A DNA stretch of 64,000 nucleotides from Limonium bicolor (taxonomy: Eukaryota > Streptophyta > Magnoliopsida > Caryophyllales > Plumbaginaceae): positions 125,703,733 to 125,767,732 of the forward strand of contig CM041776.1 of NCBI GenBank assembly GCA_023374045.1, in the 5' to 3' direction. Position numbers and translations under genes: made by a program. Below, piece by piece: positions 11,326-23,400 of this stretch. The notes below the pieces were generated by a model. It did no database searches. It had not been told where the DNA came from and was given only the letters and a program-made list of their open reading frames with translations. Each line of letters starts with the position of its first letter. Within the stretch, counting starts at the first letter, position 1.

Positions 11326-12365
11326 ATTTAAATGTTTATATGGGAAAACAATTCTTTTTGGAAGCCAATATGTTGCAATGATTCCATTTTTTATAAGTCA
11401 TTCTGGGCAGTGGCTCATGTGCTGCAAGTATTCAGTTGCAAGAGTGCTGCAATTAGCAAAATGCCGTGCATACAATGTTTTTTTCTTCTATTGTCTATTT
11501 GTACTTGACAAATAGTAACAAATTTATAAGTTATGATTATAAACTTAGGATGGTAAAAAAAACTCAAGCGGAAATTGATATGTGAGTGACTTTATTTTTA
11601 AATAAATAATATAACAATATTTTATAAAAAACGAAACTATCACAACTTTATTTGAGAAAAAGTAATTTTATTTCTACAAATATAAATTAATAGTTTTTAT
11701 TGGATGATAAGTTGATAGTTTTACATACAATATATAAAAATTATAAGTAATACTAACTGTGTATAAACTGATAAACTTATACAATTAAAATAACTACGAG
11801 AATTATAAAATGTTTTAATTTAATTAGTTACATTTCTTGTTTTATGATTTCTTTTTCTTATTTATCTGGTGAAAATTCATATACACTTTTGTAATAATGA
11901 TATTTACACCATCATATTTTAGAAACTTACCACCTTATTTTAATAAATCAGTAATGTCATACTCCTTTCCCATCTCTATCACATTTTTATTACATCTCTA
12001 ATGTATTTTTCTTTCTTTTATGTCTATCGTTATGTCCAACTTTATATATTGATTCATGTTAACATATTCCAAATATTTTGGATATAAGACTTCAATTTTG
12101 TTATTGTTGTATACCTAAAAGATATTTAATATCTAACAAAAGTTAATTTTAAAATTTTATAAGAATTTATTTAATATATTATCAAGTTTTGAATAGTAAA
12201 TAGTTACTCCTTTTGATAGAATATAATATGGTTTAATAATAAATAAATTAGGTTTAAAAGTAGACAAAGCATTATTTAAGTATATAATTTTAAATAAACA
12301 ATGAGTTGCATTATACAAAAGTATTACATTAACTAACATATTTCAAATCAATACAATAAGCCTTT
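11326..12365. other. AT-rich stretch without a gene
   Basis: Low-complexity AT-rich DNA. I see no coding frame with recognisable domains and no element ends. Confidence 0.55.
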
Positions 12366-12900
12366 GACATTTTTAATTTTCCTATGGTGGTTTTATGGTT
12401 TATGGGGTAGGATAATTTTTTAAATCGTTTTATACTTTATAGTGTCGTCACTTACTCGACAATCAGTCGTCGACATTTTTCACTTTCCTAGGGTGGTTTA
12501 AGGGTTTGTGGTGTAGGGTAATCTTTTTTAACTCGTTTTATACTTTATAATGTCACCACTAACTCGACGTTTTAATTTCTTATGGTGGTTTTCAGGGTTT
12601 GTGGTATAGAATAATCTTTTATTAACTCTTTCTATACTTTATAATGTCGCTACTGACTTGGCAATAAGCCTTTGACGTTTTTTAGCTTTTCTAGGGTGTT
12701 TTTTGGGTGGGTTTGTGGTGTAGGGTACTCTTTTTTTATTCATTTCATTCTTTATAAAATCGACACTGACTCAACAGGTAGGGTTTGTGGTTCAGAGATT
12801 ACTAACACTAAAGTACATAGCCATGTAGATCTCACTATATTACTTATGCCTCTGTTGCAACACGAAAGTTTGGAATTGAAATGGGGTTGACTGAAATCCT
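12366..12900 (+). repeat. Degenerate satellite units, left of the plastid insertion
   Basis: About four degenerate units of ~100 bp, each with CCTTTGACRTTTTT, a CCTAGGGTGGTTTT-type block, GTTTGTGGTGTAGGGTA and CTTTATAATGTCG. They are related to the better preserved array at 13400-14262. Confidence 0.75.
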
Positions 12901-12931
12901 AAAAAATGGAGGTTATATACCTCATTTCCAT

Positions 12932-13005
12932 GGGATTGTAGTTCAATTGGTCAGAGCACTGCCCTGTCAAGGCGGAAACTGCAGGTTCGAGCCCCGTCAG
13001 TCCCG
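12932..13005 (+). tRNA. trnD-GUC: Plastid-derived trnD-GUC copy in nuclear DNA
   Basis: 74 bases fold as a tRNA: acceptor GGGATTG/CAGTCCC, anticodon loop CTGTCAA with anticodon GTC at 12966-12968, T loop TTCGAGC. It reads as the chloroplast tRNA-Asp gene, not the nuclear one. I see three differences from the plastid sequence as I remember it, all C to T or G to A. One of them creates an A-C mismatch in the T stem. A few tens of flanking bases also look plastid-like. This is a small nuclear plastid insertion (NUPT) and is probably not a working tRNA gene. Confidence 0.85.
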
Positions 13006-13099
13006 ACGGATCAAATAAATACACCCAAAAATCGAATTAATTCTAGTTACTTCGAAAAATGACTTTTCAGACTAAATAGCTCTTCTTTTCTTACTCATA

Positions 13100-13370
13100 T
13101 TTTATGTATTCTTACTCACTAAGCAAATATGTAATTTGTTTCTGAAAATAGAGATAACATGATAGAGAACAAGGAGACCTACGGATAGATCGTTCCCTAG
13201 ACTGTTGTGTTGGCCCCGCAGGGAAAAAGCCAGCCAGGCCCGCCTACTCCCTCTATAAAGAAACCAGCCCCGTAGGAAAAAAGCCAGCCCCGCCCGCTGG
13301 ACCATCTAAAAAGCAAGCAAGCCAGCCCCATAGGGAACCCAAGCCAAGCCCGAACACTCCTTCTTAAAAT
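13100..13370. repeat. Short GC-rich imperfect repeats (CCAGCCCCGTAGGGAAAAAG type)
   Basis: Between 13205 and 13350 there are several imperfect copies of a unit of about 35-50 bp containing CAGCCCCGTAGG, GAAAAAAGCCAGCC and CCCGCC. It contrasts with the AT-rich surroundings. No coding sense is apparent. Confidence 0.55.
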
Positions 13371-13385
13371 CTCTTTTCCTTAAAT

Positions 13386-14262
13386 CGTTGACCCTTTACT
13401 ACAAACCCTAAAAATGCCTTCGACGTTTTAACATTTTCTAAGGTGGATTTTGGGGTGGGTTTATGGTGTAGGGTAATCTTTTTTTAACTAAGTCTATACT
13501 TTATAATGTTGCAACTAACTCGGCAATAAGCCTTCGACGTTTTAAGATTTCCTAGGGTGATTTTTGGGGTGATTTTGTGGTGTAGGGTAATCTTTTTTAT
13601 TAATTCTATTCTTTATAATGTCGACACTGACTCGAAAGGTTTTTAGGGTTTGTGGTTCAGGGATTAGGGTCGTTAAACCCTAATCCCTTCACTACAAACC
13701 CTAAAAAAGCCTTCGACATTTTAATATTTTCTAGGGTGGATTTTAGGGCGGGTTTGTGGTGTAGGGTAATCTTTTTTAACTAAGTCTATTCTTTATTATA
13801 TCTCAACTGACTCTACAATATGCCTTCGACGTTTTAAGATTTCCTAGGGTGGTTTTTGGGGTGGGTTTGTGGTGTAGGGTATCTTTTTTTATTCATTTTA
13901 TTCTTTATAATGTCGACACTGACTCGACAGGTTTTTAGGGTTTGTGGTTCAGGGACTAGGGTCGTTATACCCTTATCCCTTCACTACAAACCCTAAAAAT
14001 GCCTTCGACGTTTTAATATTTTCTAGGGTGGATTTTGGGGAGGGTTTGTGGTGTAGGGTAATATTTTTTTTAACTAAGTCTATACTTTATAATATACCAA
14101 CTGACTCTGCAATATGCCTTCGACGTTTTCAGATTTCCTATGGTGGTTTTTGGGGTGGGTTTGTGGTGTAGGGTAATCTTCTTTTCTTCATTCTATTCTT
14201 TATATATAATGTCGACACTGACTCGACATATTTTTAGGGTTTGTGGTTCAGGGATTAGGGTC
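13386..14262 (+). repeat. ~292-bp tandem satellite with telomere-like foldbacks
   Basis: GCCTTCGACGTTTTAA-type landmarks occur at 13416, 13709 and 14001, and a second set at 13530, 13822 and 14116. This gives a period of 292-294 bp, each unit being two ~115-180 bp half-units. Each unit carries GTTTGTGGTGTAGGGTAATC, a TATAATGTCGACACTGACTCGA block, and a TTTAGGG-rich inverted repeat. Confidence 0.85.
13640..13707. repeat. 31-bp inverted repeat with TTTAGGG / CCCTAAA arms
   Basis: Left arm 13640-13670 and right arm 13677-13707 pair with only a few mismatches around a 6-base loop. Both arms contain TTTAGGG-like strings. The next satellite unit (about 13931-13998) holds the same foldback. The third (about 14228-14262) keeps only the left arm. 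Confidence 0.8.
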
Positions 14263-14389
14263 GTTTACGATTAGTTTCATAATTATATGTCATTATACGG
14301 TATAATAAATATGTCATAAGTTTACGTAATACTAGCCATGATTTCATATCATTAATATGAAAAACTACTGAATTCATTTTTAACTTTCC

Positions 14390-14790
14390 AAATAATGGGT
14401 TAACCATTTACGATTGACATGTTAACTATTTACGAATGACAGGTTAACCATTTACAAGCGACAGGTTAACCATTTACATGCGACAGTTTAACCATTTATG
14501 ATTGATAGGTTAACCATTTACATGCGACATGAACCATTTACATGCGACAGGAACCATTTACATGCACAAGTTAACCATTTACATGCGACAGGTTAACCAT
14601 TTATGCGACACGTTAACCATTTACATGCGACAAGTTAACCATTTACATGCGACAGGTTAACCATTTATGATTGACAGATTAACCATTTACATGTGACAGG
14701 TTAACCATTTAATTGCGACAGGTTAACCATTTACATGCGACAGGTTAACCATTTACATGCGACAGCCGACAGGTTAACGATTTTCAAGTT
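14390..14790 (+). repeat. GTTAACCATTTACATGCGACAG minisatellite
   Basis: About 18 tandem units of ~22 bp. Some units have lost the GTT, giving GAACCATTT. The consensus is closely related to the arrays at 6126 and 11211. Confidence 0.92.
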
Positions 14791-16020
14791 ACAGGTTATT
14801 GATTTTCAAGCAACATTTACCAGCATTTAAGATTGACAGAAAACATTTCTTCTTTCCAAATTTACATGTTGACTTTCATATACAACTTAAAATGCATTAG
14901 CAAAACACCACAAACTGTCCCTGTTAATTCAAAGGGCACCACACTAATTCATGAGCAAACTAAGACATCTGATTTTTAAATCAGCCTGTATAAGTCAAAT
15001 TTATAAGGTATATATTTATTTTGATGCAAAATTTAAACTAGTTCTTACATTAAATAAATTTAATTTGAATATTATTGTTTTAATTTCATATAATGTCACA
15101 ATTATTTTGGTGTTATATTTTTTAATGTAATTTTAATTAAAATTATACATAAATTTTAATTAACATTAAATTCAACATTTATGAAAATATTACTTCTAAA
15201 TTTGGATAATATGTATGCTTTTGATACATATAATTAAATTGTTTTAAGATTTATACATAATGTATATTCTTTTAGTATATAATTCCAAATTTTTTGACAC
15301 ATACTATAGACCTTGTTCTAAAACATTTAGAGACTAAAAACATTTTCTAGCTTCCAATCATGCTACTACTTTATTAAAACATATTTTAATTTTAAATTAT
15401 TTAATAACAATAATTTGACTATTTCCATGCTAACTAATTATAATTTAACTAAACAATATATTCAAAAACAAAAATACATCTTTATTGTAAAATAAGAAAA
15501 AAAAACAAATATAATATTACCATTAAAATAATGAAAACAAAAATAGAAAAACATAGAACGAGGAATGTTAATTTAAAATTTAATTTGAAAAAGTCAAGTA
15601 TACGCATCTTAAAAGTAACATATGAGCTGCTCTCAAAAGTAATATATATTGATCGGCCAACGGCGCGTTTCATTTAGTTGCAAAATTGTTTTCTTTTGTC
15701 GTTTACTTGCATGAGTGCTGCATATAATTCCTGCAGCATATGAGCTGCTCCCGTCATTCTGCTGCACGGAATCATAGTTTATGTAGATCACAACCATTAA
15801 TAATTAATCACAAAAATCACGTATATGCGGTAAACATTTCTTTTTATAATAAAATTAGTTCAGGTTTAGTTCTACATCAAGATCTATAGTAACTTAACAA
15901 TATCCTCAAACAGATGCAAGTTGTTTAACAAACAAAATCTGCTAGTTTTCCAAGGATCTAAATCAATAACTAGAGAGTTTCAATTGTACATATATACTCA
16001 TTTGTCCAAAACCACTCCAC
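14791..16020. other. AT-rich stretch without a gene
   Basis: AT-rich DNA with short CTGCAG/TGCTGC-type strings near 15720-15770. I see no coding frame with recognisable content. The last part (about 15940-16065) is probably the promoter and leader of the 2-oxoglutarate dioxygenase exon. Confidence 0.5.
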
Positions 16021-16065
16021 GGATTCGAAGGCTGTTCGGATCTTATAAATAAGAAGCTCGCAAAG

Positions 16066-16149
16066 ATGCCGGAGCAGAATGTTCTGAAACTTCCGATTGT
16101 TGATTTAGATTCCGATGATGTAACTTCAACAGTTGATTCAATCCGCCAG
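16066..16149 (+). pseudogene. First exon of a 2-oxoglutarate/Fe(II) dioxygenase gene, stranded
   Basis: 28 codons from the ATG at 16066 to CGCCAG|GTTTTA. The text MPEQNVLKLPIVDLDS...VDSIRQ is the start of the plant DIOX_N domain (LPxIDL, then a helix ending IRQ before the usual ACxEYGFF in exon 2). Exon 2 is not found nearby. The LINE begins about 100 bp downstream, within what would be the first intron, and the sequence after the LINE (29339 on) shows no matching exon. Either the gene was cut by the LINE and later rearranged, or only a fragment was ever here. Confidence 0.6.
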
Positions 16150-16334
16150 GTTTTAGCATGAGCGTTCTATATCATGATGTTTCTGCTTTATTTCTGTGTC
16201 TACGTCGTGCTTTAGGAGTCCACAACTATCATAATCTATTTTTAATTATGTACTTACCTCCACAAAAATTCTCTGCCTAAACCGCCACATTCAAAATCCC
16301 ACTCACACCAGAAAGATAGCCTTAGCTTAGCCCC

Positions 16335-17396
16335 ATGGCGAGGAGAGAAGGACGACAACAGCAGCATTGGAGGAGAAGCCCCCATTATGCTACCCAAAGA
16401 GAAGGTAACTGGAGCGGCAAGAAATCACGATGGAAAGTAAAAGGCAACAAAAGAAAAAGCAAGGAAGGTTACCACAGGCCGGAAAGCAGGAAGAAGTACG
16501 ACTATGAGCCCAGGAATGAAGTGCGGCGTGGAGATAATCAGGAACGCAGCCTGAGGAAAACATAAAAAAGGCACCCACAACTTCTTCATAGATATATCAA
16601 TCAAGAAGTTTCAGAATACCAACTTGGGAGGCTGATACGAAGATTTTCAAGGTGGAGAAGGATTTACATAAGTTGAAAGGTAAGGTGGAGGAATTCTAAC
16701 GCCTGCGCATTCGTTGATGTTGAGTGCATAGATGATGCTAGAAACGTAATAGAAGGCATTAAAGGGTGGAACATTAACGGCAAAAAGCTATGGGCTAGAA
16801 TGGAATACCAAGGCAAGATGGTAAGAAGGGTGAGTTGGCCGGGAAAACAGAACAAGACATCCCATAGTTCGCAAAGACAAGAAGTCAAGAGGAAGACCTG
16901 GATCCCCAAAGAGAAGGGTCACGCCACAACAAGACTATCCCTCAATGTAAAATCGGACAAGGGGATGCAAAGCTGCTTGAGTAAGTGCACGGTAGTTACT
17001 CTCCGCGAAGGAAAATCTTCAAAAGAGGCTATGGAGTTCCTTCATAACCAGTGGCCGAGTATGTCGGGTCTTTTAGCCTTCTCCAGAAAGAAATTTTTAC
17101 TGGTGTTCAACCCATCCAGCATGCCGATGAGATGAATAGAACGTAAAGGATGATGCCAGCTAGTATGAAGACTTGCAAGTGCGACAGTGGCAAACAGACG
17201 ACCAAGTAGAAAAGCGCAGAACGTGGGTAGTATTAAGGGGAGTCCCATTACACGCGTGGAACAAGAAGAATTTACACAAGATTGTGCAAACGGTTGGGGA
17301 TGTAATAAATATTGAAGAAGATGAAAGCCATTTCGTTGAAAATGTAGAAATTAGGATCCAGATCGAGACTTCCACATTATAGATGACAATTGAAAA
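16335..17396 (+). pseudogene. LINE ORF1, 5' part
   Basis: The ATG at 16335 begins a very basic segment (MARREGRQQQHWRRSP...). An RRM-like part follows in another frame (FVDVECIDDARNVIEGIKGW, near 16700-16790), then a region typical of plant LINE ORF1 with RTWVVLRGVPLHAWNKKN (about 17220-17270) and INIEEDESHFVEN. Stops at about 16563, 16675 and 17380 and frame changes show decay. It ends where the LTR is inserted (TSD 17396-17400). Confidence 0.75.
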
Positions 17397-17400
17397 TCTT

Positions 17401-20400
17401 TGTAACACCCCCTCATAATCACGTAATAATCACTCATGTAGCACTAATAAACAACGTCTCACAGCGGAAGTCTCACAGTAATTAAATCTCACTCGGGTGT
17501 CACATGCCATTACTCGCCCATACGAGTAAAGAAGCAGAAGTAAATTAAATACGAGACAACACTGGTATACATATATATCCGCAATGATAACGAGATACTA
17601 ACCTATACATCAATCTAAACCAACTGTAACTTAAACGACAAGTGAGCGTCTATGTAATCCCAACTGTATACAACTCCATTAACACTTTAAACTAATAATC
17701 ACCCTAATACATTGTGAGATCTCGTACGGTAATTAAATTCCTAACTACCCGGGTCCCGCTCTTCGGCTTTCGTGATAATCGTCACCTGCAGCAATGCCAT
17801 AAAGGCTCAGCGATAAACGCTGAGTATGCCGAGCTGGACCCTATTGGTCACTTAATAGTCATGGTCGCCTTTATTAAATTCGTTACATGCTTTACCGGTA
17901 CAGGTATATAAAGCAGTAAACGCATGATCGGCGGTAAAATAAAAAGATAAAGCAGTCACTACAATTCACACACAACAACACAAATACAATATATCACATC
18001 AACAATAATAAACGAGTAGCCGTTAGAGACGGTCTGGTTATTTAGTTAATCACACGACCCCCAGGTCCTCATTACATCACATCACAAACGTCAGTGGGTG
18101 TCAAGTTAGGACAACCCGAAATAATCTCACTTGGACAGTAGTCCCACGTACACACAAGGTGCTCACTGCCCTGATGATCCGAAGACTCCGGGACTTATTC
18201 ACTTTGCCTTTGTAAAGGCGTCCATTTAGGTGGCCAAGGGCCTGGTACCAACGGTAGCACACTCCGCCTGACGATCTATCTAGGCTCGATCAGGATTAAC
18301 TAGGGTAAACCCGATACGGGATAACCCAAGATCTCTACGCGCGACCAGTAGCCAGTGACTAACTAGATTAAGGTACATCAACACTCTTAGTCACACTCCA
18401 CCGTTAACTTAGTTAGTCAGTTAATCAGTTACAGTTTTAAATATGGAGAACGTCACTTATTCGTTGGCTGCCCTGTGGGTCTTACGCATGCCTAGAATTA
18501 TTCTAGGTAGTATTCATGTTCGAGTCAAAGCTCTAGAGACCGACGATGTCGTGTCTCGTTCCTAAGTAATTTACTTAGGTTAATACATACTTATTATAAC
18601 ATCAAATTGTTATGTTAAGTAACCACAATCACATCACATTAAACGTATATGTGTTTTATATAGTCGATCTATAGTCGACGTAGTATTAGTCCCGAAGGAC
18701 GTTCACACACAATTAATGATGTGGGAATTTAAACAGATACACATCACATACATAAACACAATACATACACACATACATGCATCACACTCGTTATACAACA
18801 CACATATCTGAGCCCGAGGAATTCCTCAGGACATCTCAGATCAGACCCCTTTACATACCGTTCACCAATGACCTAGGTTGTGCAGTAGACCACTAGCTCG
18901 TTAAGCGCCTTCGTCGGTGATACGGTCTAAATATCAAACACAACATAAGTCAATCCACATGACTTATTTAAGCTTGGTAACTCCGAACAACACAAATAAT
19001 CCCGACATTTCATCCCCGGATTTCAACAGTTATTGTTAAGGTATCGTTATACGAACTCATTAATCGTAGTACGTATTAACTATCAATTGCCCGGGTTTAT
19101 TTAAGCGAGTCGGTTATAAAACGTCTTAGTTGTAGCGTTTTTAAACGTTAGGATTAATTCCTTATTTTTACGAGTATACGAATACATATTCCCGTTAATA
19201 CTTCGGGTTCGGTATACGAGTATACGTTTACAATACATAGTTGCATGCGTGCATGCAACGTTAATTTACGTCGTAGTTCATGTATATGCACTATCGTTTT
19301 ATGGCATTAATATTTAGCCACTTAACCTTATATTGTACATTTCATTATTCTTTTTAATAAACTATACTTTAACTTGTAATTGTGTGACTTGTAGTATATA
19401 TATTTATACTAATGTCATAACACTTGTCATCTATTATTTCATGACATAAAAACCATATTGTATATACTATATATGGTCTCGGTTTTACATATATATATAC
19501 ATATGTTGTTTTTATTTGATCTAATCATATAATATATAGTTGCATGTATGCATGCACTATATTATATAGTTTCAAACTATACCATATACTTATCATGTAT
19601 ATGTTTTAATATATGGTTGCGGAACACATATATATATTCTTATACATTTATATCTCTCCAATTCTAGACTTATATTATATGTCACATTATTTTCTTCTTA
19701 TGTAAGATGATTATCTTTATTTGTTGCATTATTTTATGCAACTCATATTAAGAACTTTATCTTAATATAATGTAACATTTCATTACATGTATTATAGTTT
19801 CCTAAGGTTTATTTAAATACCAACCTTAGTTTATAAATTCCATTTCTCATTAATTGTCACATTATTTCATGTGAATATTATTAAGGATAATTGTTTCATT
19901 TAATCACATTAATACTATATGATATCTATAGTATTTATATCATTGTAAACTATAGTTTATAAATTCATTTCTTGCATGTTACACATGCGGTAATAATATA
20001 TAGTTAAATAAACCATGTTTTAACCACATAAAATCATACAATGTTACACTTATACCTTATACCATATAATATGATATTGTTATATCTCATTTGACTTTAT
20101 AATATATAGTTTTTAAACTTATATTTAATTGCTGCAAGGCATATTTATTATTCACTTATTATTTCCTTATCCACATAGTTTTCATTAATTACAATATAAC
20201 CACACACTATTATACCATGTTATAAATGTCATATTTTATAACATTAAAACTTTATAACACATTATAACTTATAGTTTTTTTTCTAAAATTTGAAATCATT
20301 GCCGAGAGACATTTATGTCTACAAGTTCAAATTTTATAACGCCTCTTATTCTTTCTTTATTACAAATACACCACTTACTTTATAACATATCATATATATC

Positions 20401-23400
20401 ATATGTTATATCCTTTAAACTTTATAATAATTATATCATATAGTTTTACAAACTTAAGAATTTCGAACAGACCCATCTTGTTTTAAATTTTATTTCAGCA
20501 CATTATATATTCTTATAATTACAATCTTGCCACATATATTATGTAATGTTATACATACTATATATTATATCATTTTATTCCTTTATTCATTATAACATAT
20601 AGTATAAATGTTTTTAATATTACCGAACAGCCCAAATGTTGTTTTGGTTTATTTCTTTCCAGCACCATATATTTTCTATATTTGCACATTTAACCCACAT
20701 ATTATATAGTGTTACATATAGGTTATATTATATTGTTTTAACATTTATAATTCGTATAACCTATAGTTTTATATTACATTATTTTCAAACAGACCCATAG
20801 CTGTTTTTAATTCCTGTTTTCGCCCCACACTTATTTCCATATTTACAACTTAGCCACACTTTATATAATATACTTTGTAAATGTCACAAATAATGGTGGC
20901 CACCGAATCCGAATCTACCCAGAACCGGCGGTTCTACCCGGAACCAATTGGAACCGGAACCGGACCGGAACCGGAACCACCCCTTGCGAATCGAATCCGA
21001 ATACAAGTTTTGAGATTCGAGACCGAACCGGACCGGAACCGGAACCGCCTGGAACCGCCTGGATTCGCGTCGGATTCGGAACCGTGGAACCGGAACCGGC
21101 CAAAGTAGCCGTTGGAATCACCACTTAGGACTTTTATTTTGTATTGTAATCTTTTAGAATGTATTAGTATTACTTTCTTTCCATGTAATCTTTTAAGACT
21201 TCCAAATTGAAATCATGTAACCTATTAGTAGCTGTACTCTTTTTCCTTATTAGGGTTTTCCCAATGGGTTATTACCTAATAAGGTTTTAACGAGGCAGTG
21301 AATCATATAATAAAATCCGCTTTGCTCTTTAATTTTTTTGCAAATTCAATACAAAAATTTAAGTCTTTGGTTCTTACACATTTAAGATTATAAACTTGAT
21401 AAACAACCTAGCTAGGAGTAAAGTGGACGAAAAGAGCAACGTGTGCGCACAAACGGATCTAAAATCGGAGTTAAAACGAAGAAACTGGAGCCGATCGAAT
21501 CTTTCCAGAACCGGTCGGAACCGCCCCGGAACCGGTCGGAACCGATCGGAACCGGAACCGCTTCGGAACCGGTTGGAACCGTTGATTTGAGCGAATCCGA
21601 AGCGAATATAGAGTTCTGGAACCGGAACCGGAACCGCCCCGGAACCGTCCAGGACCGGTTTCGAATCCGAATACACATTTTCCAGAACCGGAACCGGAAC
21701 CGGTGGAACCGGAACCGTGGCCACCATTAGTCACAAAACTATATATTATACACTTTTCTTTATAAAATCATTTATATAAAGTATAGTATTAACAATCCTA
21801 GCCCCTTATTTTCGGTAATTTGCACTTGCACCCCATAAATTTTATAAATTCAATGTTTAACTTATATTGTTATTATAAGTTCATAAATTAAATGTTTATG
21901 ACATTAAATTTGGTCAAGGTACCAACCATAGTCAACATTGACTGATTGACTCTAGTTTGACCACAAGTTTGACTAATTACAGTTTTGACCCAGATTTTCT
22001 TAAAAATTACATTTTTGCCCCAAAACTTCATTAAACTTATAAAATTCATTTAATAACCCTTTTAATATATGGTTTTCAGATTTATTTATATTCAGCCTCT
22101 AAAATTTATTATAATCACAAATCAACCCCAAAATCTTACGGTAATGTTTATTTTTATTTTAAATTCATTTTTAACTTAATATAACAATAAATTAAATGGC
22201 CTAAGATGCTTGGCCTTATTTCAATAATTAACATAAAATAAAATTACACATAAATGTCTTAAATGACATAACTAGGTTACGGCTTGAACTATACTTACTC
22301 ATATATTTTTATAAATTATGTTCTAACCCCTTAAATTGTTTCCTTGACCTTATAGGTCATTTAATTACTATATTAACTAACCAAAAATGTTATAAAACAT
22401 TTTAACACATAATCAAGCTATTTAATACTACTAGACCTCACGGCTTGTATTGATACATAACTTAATAACATAAAAACCATATAATATACTAGTTTAGTAT
22501 TCTTACATTGATTTGAAGCAAATCAAAACAGCCAAGGGCCTCCAAGCTCACGGCTGGTTAAATTTAAAATGTTTAGGTTAGTTCCTTGAACATAACTAAC
22601 ACATAGGCTTAATTAATATATCATTAAGATAGCAAATTAACTCACTTTTCTAGTTTTACACTTAGGCTTCACCTCTCCACTTTTGTGCAGATTTTTTCCA
22701 AGGTAGCAGCACCTTCTCGGTAGTGTTTTTGCCAAGGAAAAATACATGTGTTAGTCACAAAAAATAAGGACCATTAAGGAGTAGGTTTAAGCTCATAATA
22801 CCATGGTTTTATACCTTGATTTGTAGGCTAGTGCTGGAGTGGCTCACGCCTGATTTTTGTACATAACAACTATGTTAAAACACTATTCTAACCAAGGGAT
22901 CAAACCGTTAAAGACAAGGCAATGGAGTCTAGATTTCTACCTTGTGAACGTGACTTTTAATGGGTTATTCAGCACCAAATGAAGTAGCACCTCAAGGAGT
23001 TGATCTTTCTACAAATTTTACATGAAGAAAACAAAGAAATGAGCTAGAAAAATCCTGGAACACAACCAGAAATGAAGAAGGGAAATGGAGCTAGATAGTG
23101 CATGGTTTTACCTTAGAAAAATAGCTTAGACTTTCCCCCTTCTCTTCAGATTTTTGCAACCGTAAACCCTCCTTCTTTTAGCCCCCAACTTGGTCACAAA
23201 AGCTGGATGAAAATGAGGATGCATAACACCATTAGAAGGAGGAGGATGAGATGGAGATTTTGATCATAAATATGACCTAGGTACTTTCCTATAGCTCAAG
23301 GAGATGATCAATGAAGATAGGTGCTGCTCTCGGTTTGGAAGAGCAAAAGAGAGGACATGGGTTGAAGCTTACGGCTGAAGAGAAGGTAGAAATTAAGAAA

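Noticed and set aside
20881..21734. Several overlapping frames of up to 117 codons on both strands
   Set aside because: They are translations of the GGAACC arrays in all frames and follow the hAT-like element.
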